From the NCBI RefSeq assembly GCF_034702125.1, contig NC_085880.1, positions 12,862,500 through 12,926,499 of the forward strand: a DNA stretch of 64,000 bases, given 5' to 3'. The stretch comes from Engraulis encrasicolus. Its lineage: Eukaryota > Chordata > Actinopteri > Clupeiformes > Engraulidae. Below, in pieces: positions 9,924 to 23,075 of this stretch. Every line of letters starts with the position of its first letter. Positions within the stretch are counted from its first letter, which is position 1. A program made the translations under genes and the position numbers. The notes under the pieces are model-generated. The model saw only the letters and a list, made by a program, of their open reading frames with translations, made no database searches and was not told the origin of the DNA.

Positions 9924-12240
9924 CTTAAGCGCATCCCCCCACCACCAGCTACACGACCCAGGAAGCCCAAACAACAACTCAGAGCCATAGCCCAAAACCC
10001 TGTTTCTCAAAAGCATAGCTGCTAACCACTCAGCAACTTAGTTGGTTGCCAATGGAAAATTGCATTTCAACCGAATAAGTTGCTAACTTAGTTAGCAGGG
10101 AAGCTGTCGAGAAATGCACCCCTGTGTCACTACAATGGGACCCTACAGAGGAAATGGTGGTTTAGCACTAGTACCTCCGTCAGCAGAGGCAAACAAACTG
10201 GATTAGGGATGCAAAGGTTCTGCCATGTATTTCTTCGGCCTGGTGCTCTCAACACCGGTGATTTCACCAATTAACCCCTTAGCGCAGAGCCTCTGTTATT
10301 ACTTAACTGTCTCCAAAATGGTTTTGGCCCCGTCTTAATCGGTTACGTAAGACAATCTACATTGTCATAGCTATGTTGTTATGATGTAGTTGATTGTTGA
10401 TTGTCAGCATAGAGTGAATAGGCCTATTGACGGGCCCATTTACAGTAAGAGGCCACCTGATATATTTAGGGATGGGGTGATTCAAAGAATTGGCAGGAAC
10501 AAATTATATGGCAGGAGCTTTGCTGTCTGAATCTAGGCTGTCTGCCTCTCACCACAACCCAGCAAACCCACACGACAAGTCACTTAGCTCACCACTGCAC
10601 TTAAATACACTACCTAAATGACGGAGTCCACAGACCACTGAGGATCCCACAAGAGCAGACACTGCACAAGCCCTGTTGCAATCTGTTACTACAAAGCAAA
10701 ACATAGATCCTACACAGTACGGTATGGGCAAGCACAATACTCCATGAACCCATGTAGTGCCACCAGCATAACTTATAAGTGTAAATAACTTAATGGCCTT
10801 TTTCAAATGATTTAGTTATTGTTATCAGAGTATATACAGTATGTAATTACGTGACCTGATGTGGCATGTCATGTACGATTACTTTGATTGATAATGCATG
10901 CACACTGTCGACTGGAGTCCAAAATGTGAAAAGATGCACAGCAACTTAATGCACCTAATGGTCTAAACCCCAGTCTTTCGGGCACTGCTAACTGCCCAAA
11001 ATTTTAGAAATTAGTTTTTTAAAGATATTTATTGACTGACCTTTCAGTTTGCAATTTAACTGCATCCTAAGTGCCTTCAGTCAAAGTCCCTATTAAGGCT
11101 CCGTCACAAATTTTTTTTCGAAGAGTTGGACCAATTTTAGGTATTTGTAACTTAAATTTTACAGCTTATTATTTGCGTTATTGCGGCTTATTAGTTACAC
11201 ACTATTATAGCCCAAATAGGCTAGTAAGGGAGGGAAAAAAGTTGGGAAATGGTGTGTATGTACATGTAATGACATAGACTTCCGTGGTGGAACAAGTGCA
11301 CATGGGGCCCCAGGGTAAAACCTTTGAAAGCACCCCCCTACAGTCTGCCAAGGTCATAATAGGGCCCCCAACATCAATATAGGAGGGCCCTGTTCCCTGG
11401 AGCAAATGCCCTACTTACCCAACCCTATAGCTCCACCCCTGCTAGGCTTTTAAGAACATTGAAGGGACAGATATGATTGGCTACCTCATTTAATTTGGCT
11501 CTGTTTCGAGTGAAAGCTGATTGATTACATGTATAAGTACACCAGTAGGCTATAGTAGCATTGCCAGTTGGTTGATTGTGCTGAATCCCAGTTGGTACTT
11601 AATGGGCCGCTGACATAATGACTGTAAAATACTGTGTTATAACACAGCAATTGCCTTATTGATCTTTAATTTTTCTCGCATCTCAACAACCCTTCAGCCA
11701 GGTCTATGTGTGCCAATATACATTCCATTTTGTAATATGTATGCGTCCACCTCATCTACACACTGTAACCGTTAACTTAGCAACTTAAAGGCTGTGAATA
11801 TCTAAATATTTCAAGAGAATTATATAAGATTTTTTTAAATGCCAGAAGAGATTTACAATCATGACCTTGTATACCCTTGTTAATATTTATCTTTTTATAG
11901 AAAGAATACAACATAGTACTCTTTTTTTACATTGTATACTCGAGATTTGCAGAGGGATCATTACATGAAGTTAAACATCTATATACGTATTTATCTGAGA
12001 ATTTAATTAGACTTTGAAGTTGTTTCATTACTAAAGGATATGTATCACAATTTCAGAGACACAAAATACATCAGTGGCTATACAGTCTATGTACATGATT
12101 CTACGTGGATCATCAGGAATATTTAAACTGGAATCAATTTGTTCAAGACATACTCAACAATTCTGTATTTATTTTATTGTTTTGTTTTAAATTTTTGGAC
12201 CAAACGAGAAATAAAACTATGTGTCTCAAGAAGCCTCTTC
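9924..12240 (+). other. papss2: Probable papss2 3' UTR, extent uncertain
   Basis: No other gene is seen after the papss2 stop. The first canonical AATAAA I find is at 12210-12215, which would give a 3' UTR of about 2.3 kb. Much of the interval looks single-copy and becomes AT-rich after 11.6 kb. It contains small repeat fragments near 10265-10470 and 11284-11440. The true cleavage site cannot be fixed from sequence alone. Confidence 0.35.
11284..11440. mobile_element. Degenerate hAT-like fragment
   Basis: gtggtggaac...ggggcccc at the left and agctccacccctg at the right resemble the CAGGGGTGGAGC-type ends of fish hAT elements. No target duplication is clear. Confidence 0.35.
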
Positions 12241-12904
12241 GTTATCCTGATATTATGAAATCATTGTGTCTAAGAAGTAACAGATTTTCAACTCTTTATA
12301 AACTCTTGCAGGTTGTCTGACAGCCTTGGTTGGGCAAACCTGGATAAAATCATACCACACTCAATATACAACATAATGGGGACCCAATTCTGGGCCCACC
12401 CTCTATAGGCCTGGGAAAACCGACCTGTTTGTTCCCCCTGTTGGTGGGCCCGTTTTTACTAGTGTATTTGGCAACGGATGCCCCGTTAAATGGCCCGTCA
12501 TGTGCTGTGTGGTGAAAAGTGAATCAGAACACAACACTCCCCTCTGCTGGGGGAAGAACATCAACAGGCTCTGACATCAGGTGACATAATAATTGCCCTA
12601 TATTGATATCACACACAGATACAGTGGGTCTTTAAAACTATGTGCAAAGTGCAAACTTTAAACATACTCTTTGTTAACTAGCTATGTATTCAAATGAATG
12701 TAATTCTAAGTGTACATTTGCAAACATTGCATGCTGAGTGAGTGCTGCTATTGAAAGTTAATGCACAGGAAATCCAAGAGAATTATGTGTGATTGACATT
12801 GTCAGCAGAAATGCCTGGACCAGAATGTCAGTTTGAGAACAGGTGGTGACAATTTTTTCAAGAATATGTCCAATGACTTTTTTGCATTTTAGACTATTTA
12901 ATCA

Positions 12905-13030
12905 GAACAGTTGAAGATGGAGACGGGAAATCAGTGGGAAAGAGATATCGAGATGGGATTGAACCAGGCCAGATTCGAACACGGCTACCCATGGGCATTG
13001 AAGCGCGCTGCACCACAGAGCACCCCACCC
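12905..13030 (-). mobile_element. tRNA-derived SINE, minus strand
   Basis: On the minus strand a B-box-like gtgttcgaatctggcc is followed by the ttcccactgatttcccgtctc body. Related copies are at 14250, 15510, 23245, 54055 and 58468. Confidence 0.55.
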
Positions 13031-13432
13031 CTCTATGACACTTTGAAAAATGATGTGAATTTCAAATACCACCTGCTGTAAAACATGCTTTAACCCTTTA
13101 TAGGGCACACAAATTTCATGACATGTGAGTTAGAAAAAAACCCAAGAGTTCCTCCAGAAACATTCTGGTGCGCACCAGTAACTTTTTGTTGTGCGCTCCA
13201 GAAACTTTCATGCGCTCCAGAAACTCGTCCAGTCCAGAAACTTTCTGGCGCACACCTGAAGCTGTAATGCTAAAGGAACGTTTTAGGAAGGCTGTGTTTC
13301 ATGTTGGTGGACACAAACCCCCATCCCCCTTTCAGAAAGTTCCAGGTGCGCACACGTTTCTGGTTGGCACGAGAAAGTTTTTGGTGTGCACAAGAAACAC
13401 TTGGGTTTTTTTTTTTACTCTCACATGTCATT

Positions 13433-13792
13433 TTAAAGGTACACTGTGCAGGAAATGGTCAAAAAAGGTACTGCAACTATACTGCTCATTGAAACTAGGT
13501 TGCCTATTGCCTATTTGGTCTTTTCGTCAAAGTTTACCAAGCTATAAACTAATATTTTCTAGTATGGCCCAAGTACAGTAATTTTTGCAGCTAAAAAAGT
13601 GTATTTCTGGAAATTTAAAATGGCGGACCATGGAGAAGATCCCCCTAATGTATGAAAAGTGCACTTTTCCCAGTCATAATGAATACTTTTTGAGTTGATG
13701 GTGGTAGTATTCATGAAAAAGGTAACATTAGTAAATGGGTAGCATACATTCTGGAAATAAACAACAAAAAATCTTGCACAGTGTACCTTTAA
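13433..13792. mobile_element. MITE with TTAAAGGTACACTGTGCA ends
   Basis: The left end ttaaaggtacactgtgcagg and the right end cttgcacagtgtacctttaa are inverted repeats. Related sequence occurs at about 3665-3795 (right half, same orientation) and 19660-19995 (inverted). The shared interior includes ctggaaat(t/a)taaaatggcg and tatgaaaagtgcac. A younger hAT inserted at its right end. Confidence 0.8.
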
Positions 13793-13794
13793 GG

Positions 13795-14147
13795 CAGGGG
13801 TGGGCAATTATTTTGTCTCAAGGGCCACATTGGGTTTAGAAAGTTGACCAAAGGGCCGGATGTTGTAGGCAACTTGCCCGTGCCAATAATAAGAATTGGT
13901 GTACCGCAGCATAATTACACCATTGTCAGTTATGCCATTCCTCCTAATTGTATCTAGATGTAGACTTTAGTAGTCTTAGATTTCCAAGACCCTTGTTTTA
14001 GGTAGCGCATTGAAGAATGAGTGACCATGCGAGTCTGCATTTTTTTCTGGGAAAGTCTCTGAGGGCCGCATGAAATGGCCGAGCGGGCCGCATGAAATGG
14101 CCGAGCGGGCCGCATGTGGCCCCCGGGCCTGAATTTGCCCACGTCTG
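13795..14147. mobile_element. Non-autonomous hAT (CAGGGGTGGGCAA family) with perfect TSD
   Basis: Ends CAGGGGTGGGCAA and TTGCCCACGTCTG are inverted repeats. CTTTAAGG at 13787-13794 and 14148-14155 is a perfect 8-bp duplication. The interior has a short tandem repeat of gggccgcatgaaatggccga. Confidence 0.88.
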
Positions 14148-14249
14148 CTTTAAGGGCTCTGTAACAATGATCTGAAGTGTGTACATTTTTAGGATGTCCA
14201 TTTGGGATGAACAGGAGCCTCCTAAAACATTAATTAAACAAGTGTGGGG

Positions 14250-14406
14250 GGTGAGTTGGCTTAGTGGGCTAAGGTCTTATACTCAGGGATCTGGGTTTGA
14301 TTCCAACCTGAGGTAATTTCTCATTCCTTCCCTGTCTCTCTCTCCCACTCATTTCCTGTCACCATATTCGACTCTCTCATCAATAAAGGCTAAAAATCCC
14401 ACAAAC
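14250..14406 (+). mobile_element. tRNA-derived SINE
   Basis: A-box-like ttggcttagtgggctaagg and B-box-like gggtttgattccaacc are followed by the body ctctctctcccactcatttc and the tail caataaaggctaaaaatccc. This family is repeated across the window. Confidence 0.75.
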
Positions 14407-14939
14407 AAATGGAGACTTAAAAAAGAATTAAACATGAGTGACAACAAAGAATACCTTCATTATATTAGTTGGCTGCATCTTTTTCAGATGGGGAACCAAT
14501 GTTTATGCCCAATGTGTCTCCTTCCATGCCTCAAGAGGGCACCATTGCACCACCAATACCCTTCTAACATACTGGAGCAGAGGGCAGATGCATGCAAAGG
14601 CCTGGGGAGTCATGTACAAAGACTTCCGTAGATTTTCTACTGAACAAAATGTCTAAAATAGAATATATGTCTTTTAGGCATTCATTTTCACATGAAGAGC
14701 ATTAGGTACATTTCGGCCACAAAAGAAGAAAGCTGCCTGGACAGTTTTCTGTATTCGGCCTGATGATGTCCTATTCTCTCCTCCACTCTTGTATGATTGG
14801 TCTGGAACATTCTCCTCATAAACACTCCTTCAGTTAAATTAAGTATATATCAATAGTATTTTATAGCACAGTAGCATCCGTTATTCAAAGTGCTTGAGAA
14901 AGAAGAAAATTATTTTAGAAGACAAGACTGAAGATAATT

Positions 14940-15480
14940 AAACTCAACCAAAGGCAGATGAAAACAAAGCTTTTTTAAAAAAAAAATCTCTGTTGGGGCG
15001 GTTCTAATTTCAAAAGGAAGCTAGTTCCAGCATTTAGCAGCATTAAGTCTAAATGACATTTCACCCGATCAGGATTTTACCCTTAGCGCAACCAGAAGAA
15101 GAGACTTTGAGGATGATATTGTTCTAGCAAATCTGCAACACATTTAGGGCCTATGCTTATAAAAAATCAGAAGAGTTTTGAACTCAATTTTAAAACTCAC
15201 TGGGTGCTAGTGCAATTACCTCTTTCCTTTGTTTTAATTAGAATTCTAGCAGCAGCATTTTTGATTTGTTGCACCTGCCTGAGTGATTTTTGGGGAAGAC
15301 CTATAGGGTATTGCAGTAGTCAACTCTACAACAAATAAAAGCATGGACTAATTTCTCCCGATCCTGTTTTTATACAAAATCTTAGCTATGTTCCTAGTGT
15401 ACCAAAAAACGGATTTAATTCTGTTTTTGATCTGAGCACAGAAACTGAGATTAATATTCATCATCACACCCAGGTCTTTC
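14940..15480. repeat. Dispersed fish repeat fragment, family not identified
   Basis: The segment with ggaagacctatagggtattg, cagtagtcaactctacaac and aagcatggactaatttctcc resembles an abundant fish repeat that I remember but cannot name. No usable coding frame is seen. Confidence 0.35.
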
Positions 15481-15509
15481 AATGGTCTTTCATGACTATT
15501 ATATGAGAG

Positions 15510-15635
15510 GATAGTGTAGTGACAGGAAACGAATGGGAGAGAGATGTAGGCCTACTAAAGGATCGGCATAGGACCCAGGCCAGAAAACCCGGGTCGCCAG
15601 ATAGCAGCCCAGTGCCCTACAGATAGCCACAGTAA
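15510..15635 (-). mobile_element. tRNA-derived SINE fragment, minus strand
   Basis: gtgacaggaaacgaatggga, gagagatg, ggcccaggcc-like and aacccgggtcgccagatagc match the reverse complement of the SINE family at 14250 and 58468. Confidence 0.6.
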
Positions 15636-15821
15636 GGCCATCACACCAAGGTTTTTGCCACAAAACAATTTTAAGTAAGCACAGAGGTTCTGTTTTCCAT
15701 CCTCGTTTCCAAAATCAATTCTTTCAATCTTGTCTTTATTCGACTGCAAGAAGTTTTGTTGTATCCAGCCATTCATGTTTTTAAGTTTTAAGGCAGTGAT
15801 CTCAAGACTCCCCCAGCCTAG

Positions 15822-16065
15822 CCTGATTATCATCAACTTTCAAATCTCTTCGATACTTGGTCTGACCAAGAGCATAACAATTAACGTTTCCCAAACGGCA
15901 TGTTGACCCGTCTCCCTTGGTTTGCTATTTGTTGTTTTCTTCCCGGCAAAGTGGGAGGAGTTCCCGATTATTCTTGAGCTCAGAAATGATATCTGTATTG
16001 CTCCTGGCCTGACTAGAAGCAACGCTGAAGGTGTTGCGTCACTAGGAGGGCGCGGCCTGGCTATC
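15822..16065. repeat. Dispersed repeat shared with 52.7-53.8 kb
   Basis: Contains tagcctgattatcatcaact, acaattaacgtttcccaaac, gtgggaggagttcccg and aaggtgttgcgtcac. The same blocks recur at 53573-53797 and, for the first block, in the tandem units at 52714-53209. Confidence 0.7.
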
Positions 16066-16499
16066 CCCAGCCCCCACCCCACACACACACACTCCACCCC
16101 ATTCATAAGGATGATAATTACCGGCCTATAATTGCATCGAAATTCCCCAATGCTGCCTCTGCCTGAACAGGACAGTATTGTCACACTGCACAGGGGTATA
16201 GTGATAATCAATTAGCCTAGGGAACAGCGCCAGTGTCAGGGGCACCTCGATGTGAAACTGGAGGGTGGATTGAACCTGTGAGACTCCAGCCACATTTCCC
16301 AGCCCACTGCCGCCACTACCTTAACTACCACCAGTCCAGTGTTGCCACTCGCCACCACCAAAACCTCTATCAGATCTTCAATCCGTGCACTGCCACAGAA
16401 ACCCATAACAAGCTGTACAAAATACAGTATGAATGTGAAGTATATACAGTACTGTATATCAAGTGAAATTCTGGTTCCACTTTAAATAATTATATCAGT

Positions 16500-17340
16500 T
16501 CATTATATAAGCCGAAAGCGGGGGACAAAGGGGTCAGCTGTCCCGGGCTCAGGGAGAGAGGACCTCCCCAAACTGGGTACTCATTACATTGCATGTACAG
16601 TATACTCAGAGATTCTTTAAGTATATAGAGATATGCCAACATAATAGGTTTCTATGGGCACCTAACGTGACCAGGTTCCGGTCTGCCTAAAGGGCGTGTC
16701 ATAATGCTCCTACAATGAATAGAACAGTCATTAGGTCTGCCTAGGTCTGCCTAAGGGGGGCCATAATAGAACCAGGAAACAATGGGCCAATGGAACCTCT
16801 CTCTCTCTCTACTCTCTCTGGTATACTGGGTGGGGGGGGGGGGGGGGGACCTTTCAGATGATTTTGTCCTGGGCCTGACCAAAGCTGTCAGCAGCTCTGA
16901 TTATCCTCGATCATCACTTTTTGGTAGGCTAGGGGGAATCCAACCTGTACTGAACAGGACAGTGTGTGCAAGCACTACACAGATGTACATAGGCCAGTGA
17001 TGACCAATTAGCGCTCTGTAATGCCAAATTCCCCACGAGGTGGCCCAGATCTGTGGGCCGGTGTGTTCCAGTGGCATTATGGTTACAGGCCAACCGTGCT
17101 AAGCTGCTTCGACAGCTTACAGGACTGAGGTGGGTATCCCTCTGCGCGGTGCGGTGTACCTGCATAAGCAACAGGCTTAGGGAGAGGGAATTCCCCCCCA
17201 AGTACAGCGAAAGCACAGATAAGATTGTTTGATCTTTCTATCTGTCTGCCACGTTGCAGGTAACCCCCTGGGAAAATAATCCTCCCACCTGTAAGGTGCC
17301 CTCTGTGCTCCAAGCGGCTGGACAGATGAAGTGATCGGGT
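16500..17340. repeat. Degenerate repeat-derived region with a 17-G run
   Basis: Motifs such as tttcagatgattttgtcctg recur as tttcagatgactttgtccca at about 18280-18300, indicating an old dispersed element. 16832-16848 is an uninterrupted G17 tract. I see no gene. Confidence 0.5.
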
Positions 17341-18689
17341 TAACAGCTCAAGAAAAGCAACCTTGTAGTCACCCTGACAAAGACAGCAGCGATAAAAGAA
17401 TCTCAGGAATATTTTCAGAATATACAGTATTGTAGCACCCTTTTAACTCTGTTTACCCAAGACCCCATACCCTAACATGTGAGCTAATGTTTTCTCAATG
17501 CAACGTAAAAGAGAGTACCAGAGAGCCCTATGCACAAGTGGATTTATCAGGTGCCCTACCTTACTCACTTTAATTTACCTTGCTGCCCCCTCATCTAATA
17601 AAAATAAGTACAAGTGATGACAACTACACAGCTATGCATGTGCATGAGGCCTGATGATGGTCATTTATTGCCACCAAATTAGAAAATCACTACTGCACAT
17701 GACAAGAGCGAGCGTGTGGAGCTTGCTTTATTTGGGAAGTTGACTTTGAGAATAACTCTTTTTTAAAAGGAAGTGTGCAAAACTTTTCAACTTCCTTGAT
17801 CAAACTACACAGCCAGTGTTAACCCACAGGAGAAAATGTATATATCGAATTATTGATATATGGACTGTTCCTTATATGGCGCATACTAAAAGCGGTCCAT
17901 TTCTGATCTTCCATGAGGTTCACAAACACATTCTATGTATTGCATCATAAATATTACCCAACATAAAATGGTGCTTGGAACATGGCCTGTGGATGACAAT
18001 AAAAACACCATTGTGACTGTGGCTGAGTTTTTGACAGCATTGTGACAGTTTGTCGTAAAATGTTGTATGTGTAAACAGGGTCAAAGTGACACAGTTCTTT
18101 TCTTCCACATATAAGATTTGCATAGCCAAGTACATGTTCACTATATATTTTTCGCATGGGAGGTGCACCGTCTGGCCTTGGCATGCGTCTCCAGGGGCCA
18201 AGGGAGTCAGTTCTCGCAGGCCAAGGAAGATGGGGAGCCCCAAATTGGGTTCTCAGTATGTATTGAGAGGGGTGACCTTTCAGATGACTTTGTCCCAGCC
18301 CCGGCAAAACAATCTGGCAGCAACCCTGATAACTGTAGACTAACTACTCAGGACCACTTCAGTCCGGAAAGGAGGCCGCCTTTGTTGAAATACCTGCCTT
18401 AATTGGCTGTGGCGTTAAAAAAGCTAAACGGGATTGGTGTCGCAGCAAAGACCTGTACAAGAGACTGAACAGATTGTGCTGTCTTGAAGCTATCCTCCTG
18501 GGGACTCCTGTGAATGTTTTATCAGTCTGTGGCTATAGTCTGCTACTCTAATCTTTCTGCAGTGATGTGTTGGGGAATTTGGGAAACGTTCTTAGCAGGG
18601 TGAAACGCTGTCAGAGATTAAGATCAGGTACATTTCCCATCACTGTATTTGAAAGTGAGAGCCCAACTGGGAAACTCCAACTCCCATTG

Positions 18690-18955
18690 TCATTGCGACC
18701 CAGCACTCCACAGCACACAAGTGAACATTGCACACTGCACACAACAAAATTGCATTTATGCCTCACATGTGTAAGGGGGCAGCCCTCAATGGTGCCCCAA
18801 GGGAGCAGTGTGGCGGGACAGTACCATGCTCTGGGTACCTCAGGATGGGGGAGAGAACTGGTTAATTACTCTCCCCACCAACCTGGCAGGTCGGGAGTCG
18901 AACCGGCAACCTTTGGGCTACAAGTCTGATGCCCTAACTGCTTATGAATTGCTTG
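18690..18955 (-). mobile_element. SINE family B copy, minus strand
   Basis: Shared landmarks are cacagcacac, gcatttatgcctcac, gggacagtaccatgct, ccaccaacctggcaggtcgg and a minus-strand tRNA-like head around ggttgccggttcgactcccg. Further copies are at 22850-23075, 33712-33803, 62812-63560 and 63893-64000. Confidence 0.75.
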
Positions 18956-19099
18956 TGAAGTGGGGAATATTCCTTCTGTATGGTGTCTGTAGCCTCTTAC
19001 TGCAGATGGGGTCGCCGGCGGGCCTATTAATTATTTGCTGAAAATACTCAACTACATCATAACAACATTGCTATGACAGTGCAGAGAGCCTTAAGTAAG

Positions 19100-19235
19100 G
19101 GTTAACGTTCGGCGAGAAGGTCGCTACCGTGGAATAGCAGCACGACAGAGAGAATCTTTAGACCCCGACGCGGAGCGGAGTGCTGCTATTCCACAAAGCG
19201 ACCGACTCGCCGAAAGTTAACCCGCTTATTATATG
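19100..19235. repeat. Large imperfect palindrome (MITE-like)
   Basis: aagggttaacgttcggcgag and the following gtcgct..ggaatagcagca pair with tgctgctattccacaaagcg, accgactcgccgaaagttaac. A weaker pair, cttattatatgg near 19225 and ccatataataag near 19578, suggests the whole element may extend to about 19590. Confidence 0.7.
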
Positions 19236-19659
19236 GATATACTTAAATGATTCACACATGGCAGGGACATTTCTTTAGGCCTATTTAATGTTAAGTCTAT
19301 TATAGTTTTTAATGTCAAAAGATTGTTGCTGCGCAAAAACAAAACAGTGCCGTTGTGGAACACCGCTAGGCAACAGCTAGGTAGCCAGGACAACAGGTGT
19401 TGTCTATCACAGCAGCTGATTAGAGTCTTGTTGAAAAGTCGCTTTAGCAGTGAAAAGTCTTGTTGCCATTGACAACGGTCTGTTATAGACCAACCCGTCC
19501 GTTATCGAAAAATAACAGACGTGCGAACGTTGGGGAGCCCCGTTGAAATGAATGGAGCATTCGACCGATGACGTCACACCATATAATAAGTAACAGATAA
19601 AGACATAGCCATTACAATTTTGGTGACAGCAAGGTTATAACAGGCTCTGCGCTAAGGGG

Positions 19660-19995
19660 TTAAAGGTGCACTGTGTAATATTTTAGTAGTTTATGTCCAG
19701 AATTCATGCTGTCCGTTCACAAATGTTGGGCTACCCTTTGCATGAATACTCACCATCATTGCCTCTAAGTATTCATTATGACTGGCAAAATAGCACTTTT
19801 CATACATGAAAAGGGGGATCTTCTCCATTGTTCGCCATTTTGAATTTCCAGAAATAAATATTTTTAGCTGCAAACTGTACTTTGGTCACACTAGTAAATA
19901 TTAGTTCATTATTTAGTAAATATTCATGAAAAGATCAAATTTGGCAATAGGCAGCATAGTTTCAATGGGCTGCATAGTTGCAATATGTCTGGCCA
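19660..19995 (-). mobile_element. Inverted copy of the 13433 MITE family
   Basis: Begins ttaaaggtgcactgtgtaat and continues as the reverse complement of the 13433-13792 interior (gaaaagggggatcttctcca, cgccatttt, aatttccagaaat). The other terminus is lost or diverged. Confidence 0.65.
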
Positions 19996-20381
19996 GCATC
20001 CTAGTGCTCTGTTCAAATAAGCAATGTGTCCGCTTGACAAATCAGGTATGCATAAGAAATATGATATAAATGTGCAATGGATGAAGGATCACAAGACTGA
20101 TTATGTTAAAGGATAAGTCCACAAGTACTTGCTACATTTAGCTCCTTGTCTGAGTTGCCTGCAATGCAATAAAGTGGCCCTTGCTGATGTTTGCTGCTTT
20201 TTCTGTGACTTGACAAAGCTGTGGCAAGGATTTTGAAAGTAGGGAAGTCCATGATGCGTGTCGCATTGCAATGTATTATTAAATCTAGAATATACCCTTT
20301 TTGTAATTTATTGTCAAAATGCAAATTTATTTCCATAGTGTGTGATTCTTCATAAACTACAATATGTTCTACAATACTGCT

Positions 20382-20520
20382 GGGCTGCTCACCTCACCCG
20401 CCAGAGAAAATATCCCATAAAGCAATGCGTCTCAAGATCTCCCTTATCCCTTACAAGGCCCTCAGCAACCTTGCACCCTTGTATCTGACTGATGTCCTCC
20501 ATTGCCATTCCCCTACCCAT
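20382..20520 (+). repeat. Fragment resembling a LINE 3' region, split from 22115-22320
   Basis: tcaagatctcccttatccct, tacaaggccctcagcaacct and cttgcacccttgtatctgac flow into 22120-22320, which ends aaagcgtctttgagtaccac then gaaagatgtttatt(att)n, a typical fish LINE tail. The transposon at 20666 and a small (ACATT)n tract appear to interrupt it. Confidence 0.45.
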
Positions 20521-20665
20521 CACATTACATTACATTACATTATGACTTTGTGACTTACATTGACATTGGCCACTTCGGCCATGGATGGAGGTGTAGGAAG
20601 AGGTAAGGGTATACTCTGATCAAGACAACCCAAACCATTAGGCCAGAGCTGCACACCGTCAACTA

Positions 20666-22114
20666 CAAACCCCAACTCCATAGAAGTTGGGACACAAGGT
20701 AAATTGTGAATAATGACAAAATACTGCCATTTTCAAAACGTCTGATTCTTACTTTAGATGGAGAATGGCACAAAGAAAACATATCAGCCATCAAAAATGA
20801 CCAAAATTATTGTTTTTGGGTATATTCATGAATATGTAAAAACAACACGTCTCAAAAGAGTTGGGACGGGGACAATAAAAAGCAGCAAATGTCGAGGAAG
20901 ACTAAAAACAAAACAAAAGACAACATTTAACAGTTAAATATTAACCGATGAGATGATTTTATATTTTTAAAATTTTTAGAAGAAAGAAGTTTAAATTCCT
21001 GCTTTTGACATGATTTCACCAGCTTAAATGGTGAGTGTATTACTTGTCATGTTTTGCAATGTTTTCCTTTCTGTAGTGCTTACAGTGTGACAGGTCTTGA
21101 CCAAAAGCTTGCCATTTTATCACATGCTGGTCCTTATGATGGAGTTAAACTTTTAAAACATAGTAGAGAATGCAATTTGTCCTGCCTATGTGGCAGTAAT
21201 TGAAGATTTCCCTTCAAAATATAATGCATGAGAGGCTTTTCATGCTGTTTAAAACCTATTTATATCATTCAACACTGTATTTAGGCTAACTCAACAAATG
21301 AGAACAACTTAACCAATGCACTACTGCACCCCCATGCCATCATGGAGGCTGACTTTTGAAGTTAGCACTAACACAATGGATGGTCCATTTTCACTGTAGC
21401 ACAGGATGTGCAAGACTCTATTATTAAAAAAAAAGAATTGACTTCTGCAACTTCTGCTGAATTATGTAAGCAAAGGACAATTTCCCATGTCTTCTGGGTC
21501 TATTTCAAGTGAGCTCGGGTGCAGAATGTTAAACCACTTTATCATTTGCACACATGAAGCATTCTTAATATGGTCAATTTTCAATAGCTGTAATTCTTGG
21601 AGTGCTAGAGTGAAACTACAGCCAATATATATTTCATGATGTCATGAACCTATACAATGATTTTAATGACATAAATATGTCTTATATACATGTACACTCA
21701 ATCATGGTAAATCAAAGGGAATTCAAAAATGTATGTAATAACTATGGTAACTATTCCCTCTGCATCTTTAATTTTGAGTGATTCAGCCTCTCTGTGATGG
21801 TCTTATACCTGGACACTCATATTATATTGTCCATCAGTACAATTCATTTTGAAATGTTCCTCTTTGTTGTTTTATCTTATTTGGATGTTTATTACATTTC
21901 ACTGATCTCCGTCCCAACTTATTTGAGACGTGTTGCAGTTATCAAATTAGAAATGAGTACATATGTCCCCCAAAACAATATTTTTTCTCGGTTTTAACTC
22001 CTGTCTTTTCACTATTCTCCATCTAATGAATGGATTGAATGTTTTGAAAATTATAGCATTTTGATTTTATTCACAGTTTACCAAATGTCCCAACTTCACT
22101 GGAGTTAGGGTTTG
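20666..22114. mobile_element. DNA transposon with ~48-bp terminal inverted repeats (Kolobok-like?)
   Basis: The left end caaaccccaactccatagaa, gttgggacac, ggtaaattgtgaata matches the reverse complement of the right end (ttattcacagtttaccaaat, gtcccaacttcactggagtt, agggtttg). The interior has a second inverted pair, acgtctcaaaagagttggga and tcccaacttatttgagacgt. There is no transposase-length ORF. The GTTGGGAC motif resembles abundant fish Kolobok-type elements; the superfamily is an inference. Confidence 0.75.
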
Positions 22115-22312
22115 TTTGCTAATGCCAATTTCCTCACCCCTATCATCACGACCAAATGCTGGATCAACGGAGACTGAGACTTCGCCATCACTGCCTCACC
22201 CTGGCCATCTGTAACTCTGATACACCACTGCTGGCCTTCAAACACTCTCTCTCGCTCTCTCTCTCCCTCCCCCCCTCTCTCTGTAAAGCGTCTTTGAGTA
22301 CCACGAAAGATG

Positions 22313-22347
22313 TTTATTATTATTATTATTATCATTATTATTATTAT

Positions 22348-22395
<48 letters not shown>
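22313..22395 (+). repeat. (ATT)n-(AGT)n compound microsatellite
   Basis: Tandem att units, with one atc, switch directly to about 17 agt units. They follow the LINE-like 3' tail sequence. Confidence 0.95.
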
Positions 22396-22849
22396 CAGAG
22401 ACGATCTAAATGTTAGAATTAAATAATCTTTGGTAGTAGTATTGTCAGCAGGGGCTGCTGGAGCAGAGATAACATGGTTTGAGTGTAGCTGATGACTAAA
22501 TAATGAAGACCTCTAAATTCTAGGCCTACACTTTGAATATTACAGTTCATATTAATAAACACTTAATAATGATTTAAATATTTTTGAGGCACCTAGTGAC
22601 TCAAAATGACCCTATTTAGGTATTCAGACTGGCAAATTGTCATGGGCAAACTGCAGCACCGTAATCTGCTCCTCTTTGAATCCACAGACTACCTGTTTTA
22701 GCAGGGCTGGTGGGACCAGAAAACCACAGGCATTGTTGGCTTAAACTGGCCATTCACACATTCAAGCTGTTTCATATCTTGCTTGCAGTCCACGGTCTAT
22801 ACTGAAGATGGACCAGTGTGCTAAAGTTGCCTGATGATGGTCTGTTAAC

Positions 22850-23075
22850 TCCAACCCATTGTCATTGTGACACAGAACTCCACAGCACACTGCACACAAC
22901 GAAATTGCATTTATGCATCACCCGTCCAAGGGGGCATGCCCCATGGCGTCTGAAAGGGAGCAGTGCGGTGGGACAGTACCATGCTCAGGGTACCTCAGTC
23001 ATGGAGGAGGATGGGGGAGAGTACTGATTAATTACTCCCCCCACCAACCTGGCGGTCGAGAGTCGAACCGGGCCG
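22850..23075 (-). mobile_element. SINE family B copy, minus strand
   Basis: Shares cagaactccacagcacactg, cacaacgaaattgcatttat, gggacagtaccatgctcagg, gtacctcag and ccaccaacctggcggtcgag with the copy at 18690. Confidence 0.75.
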
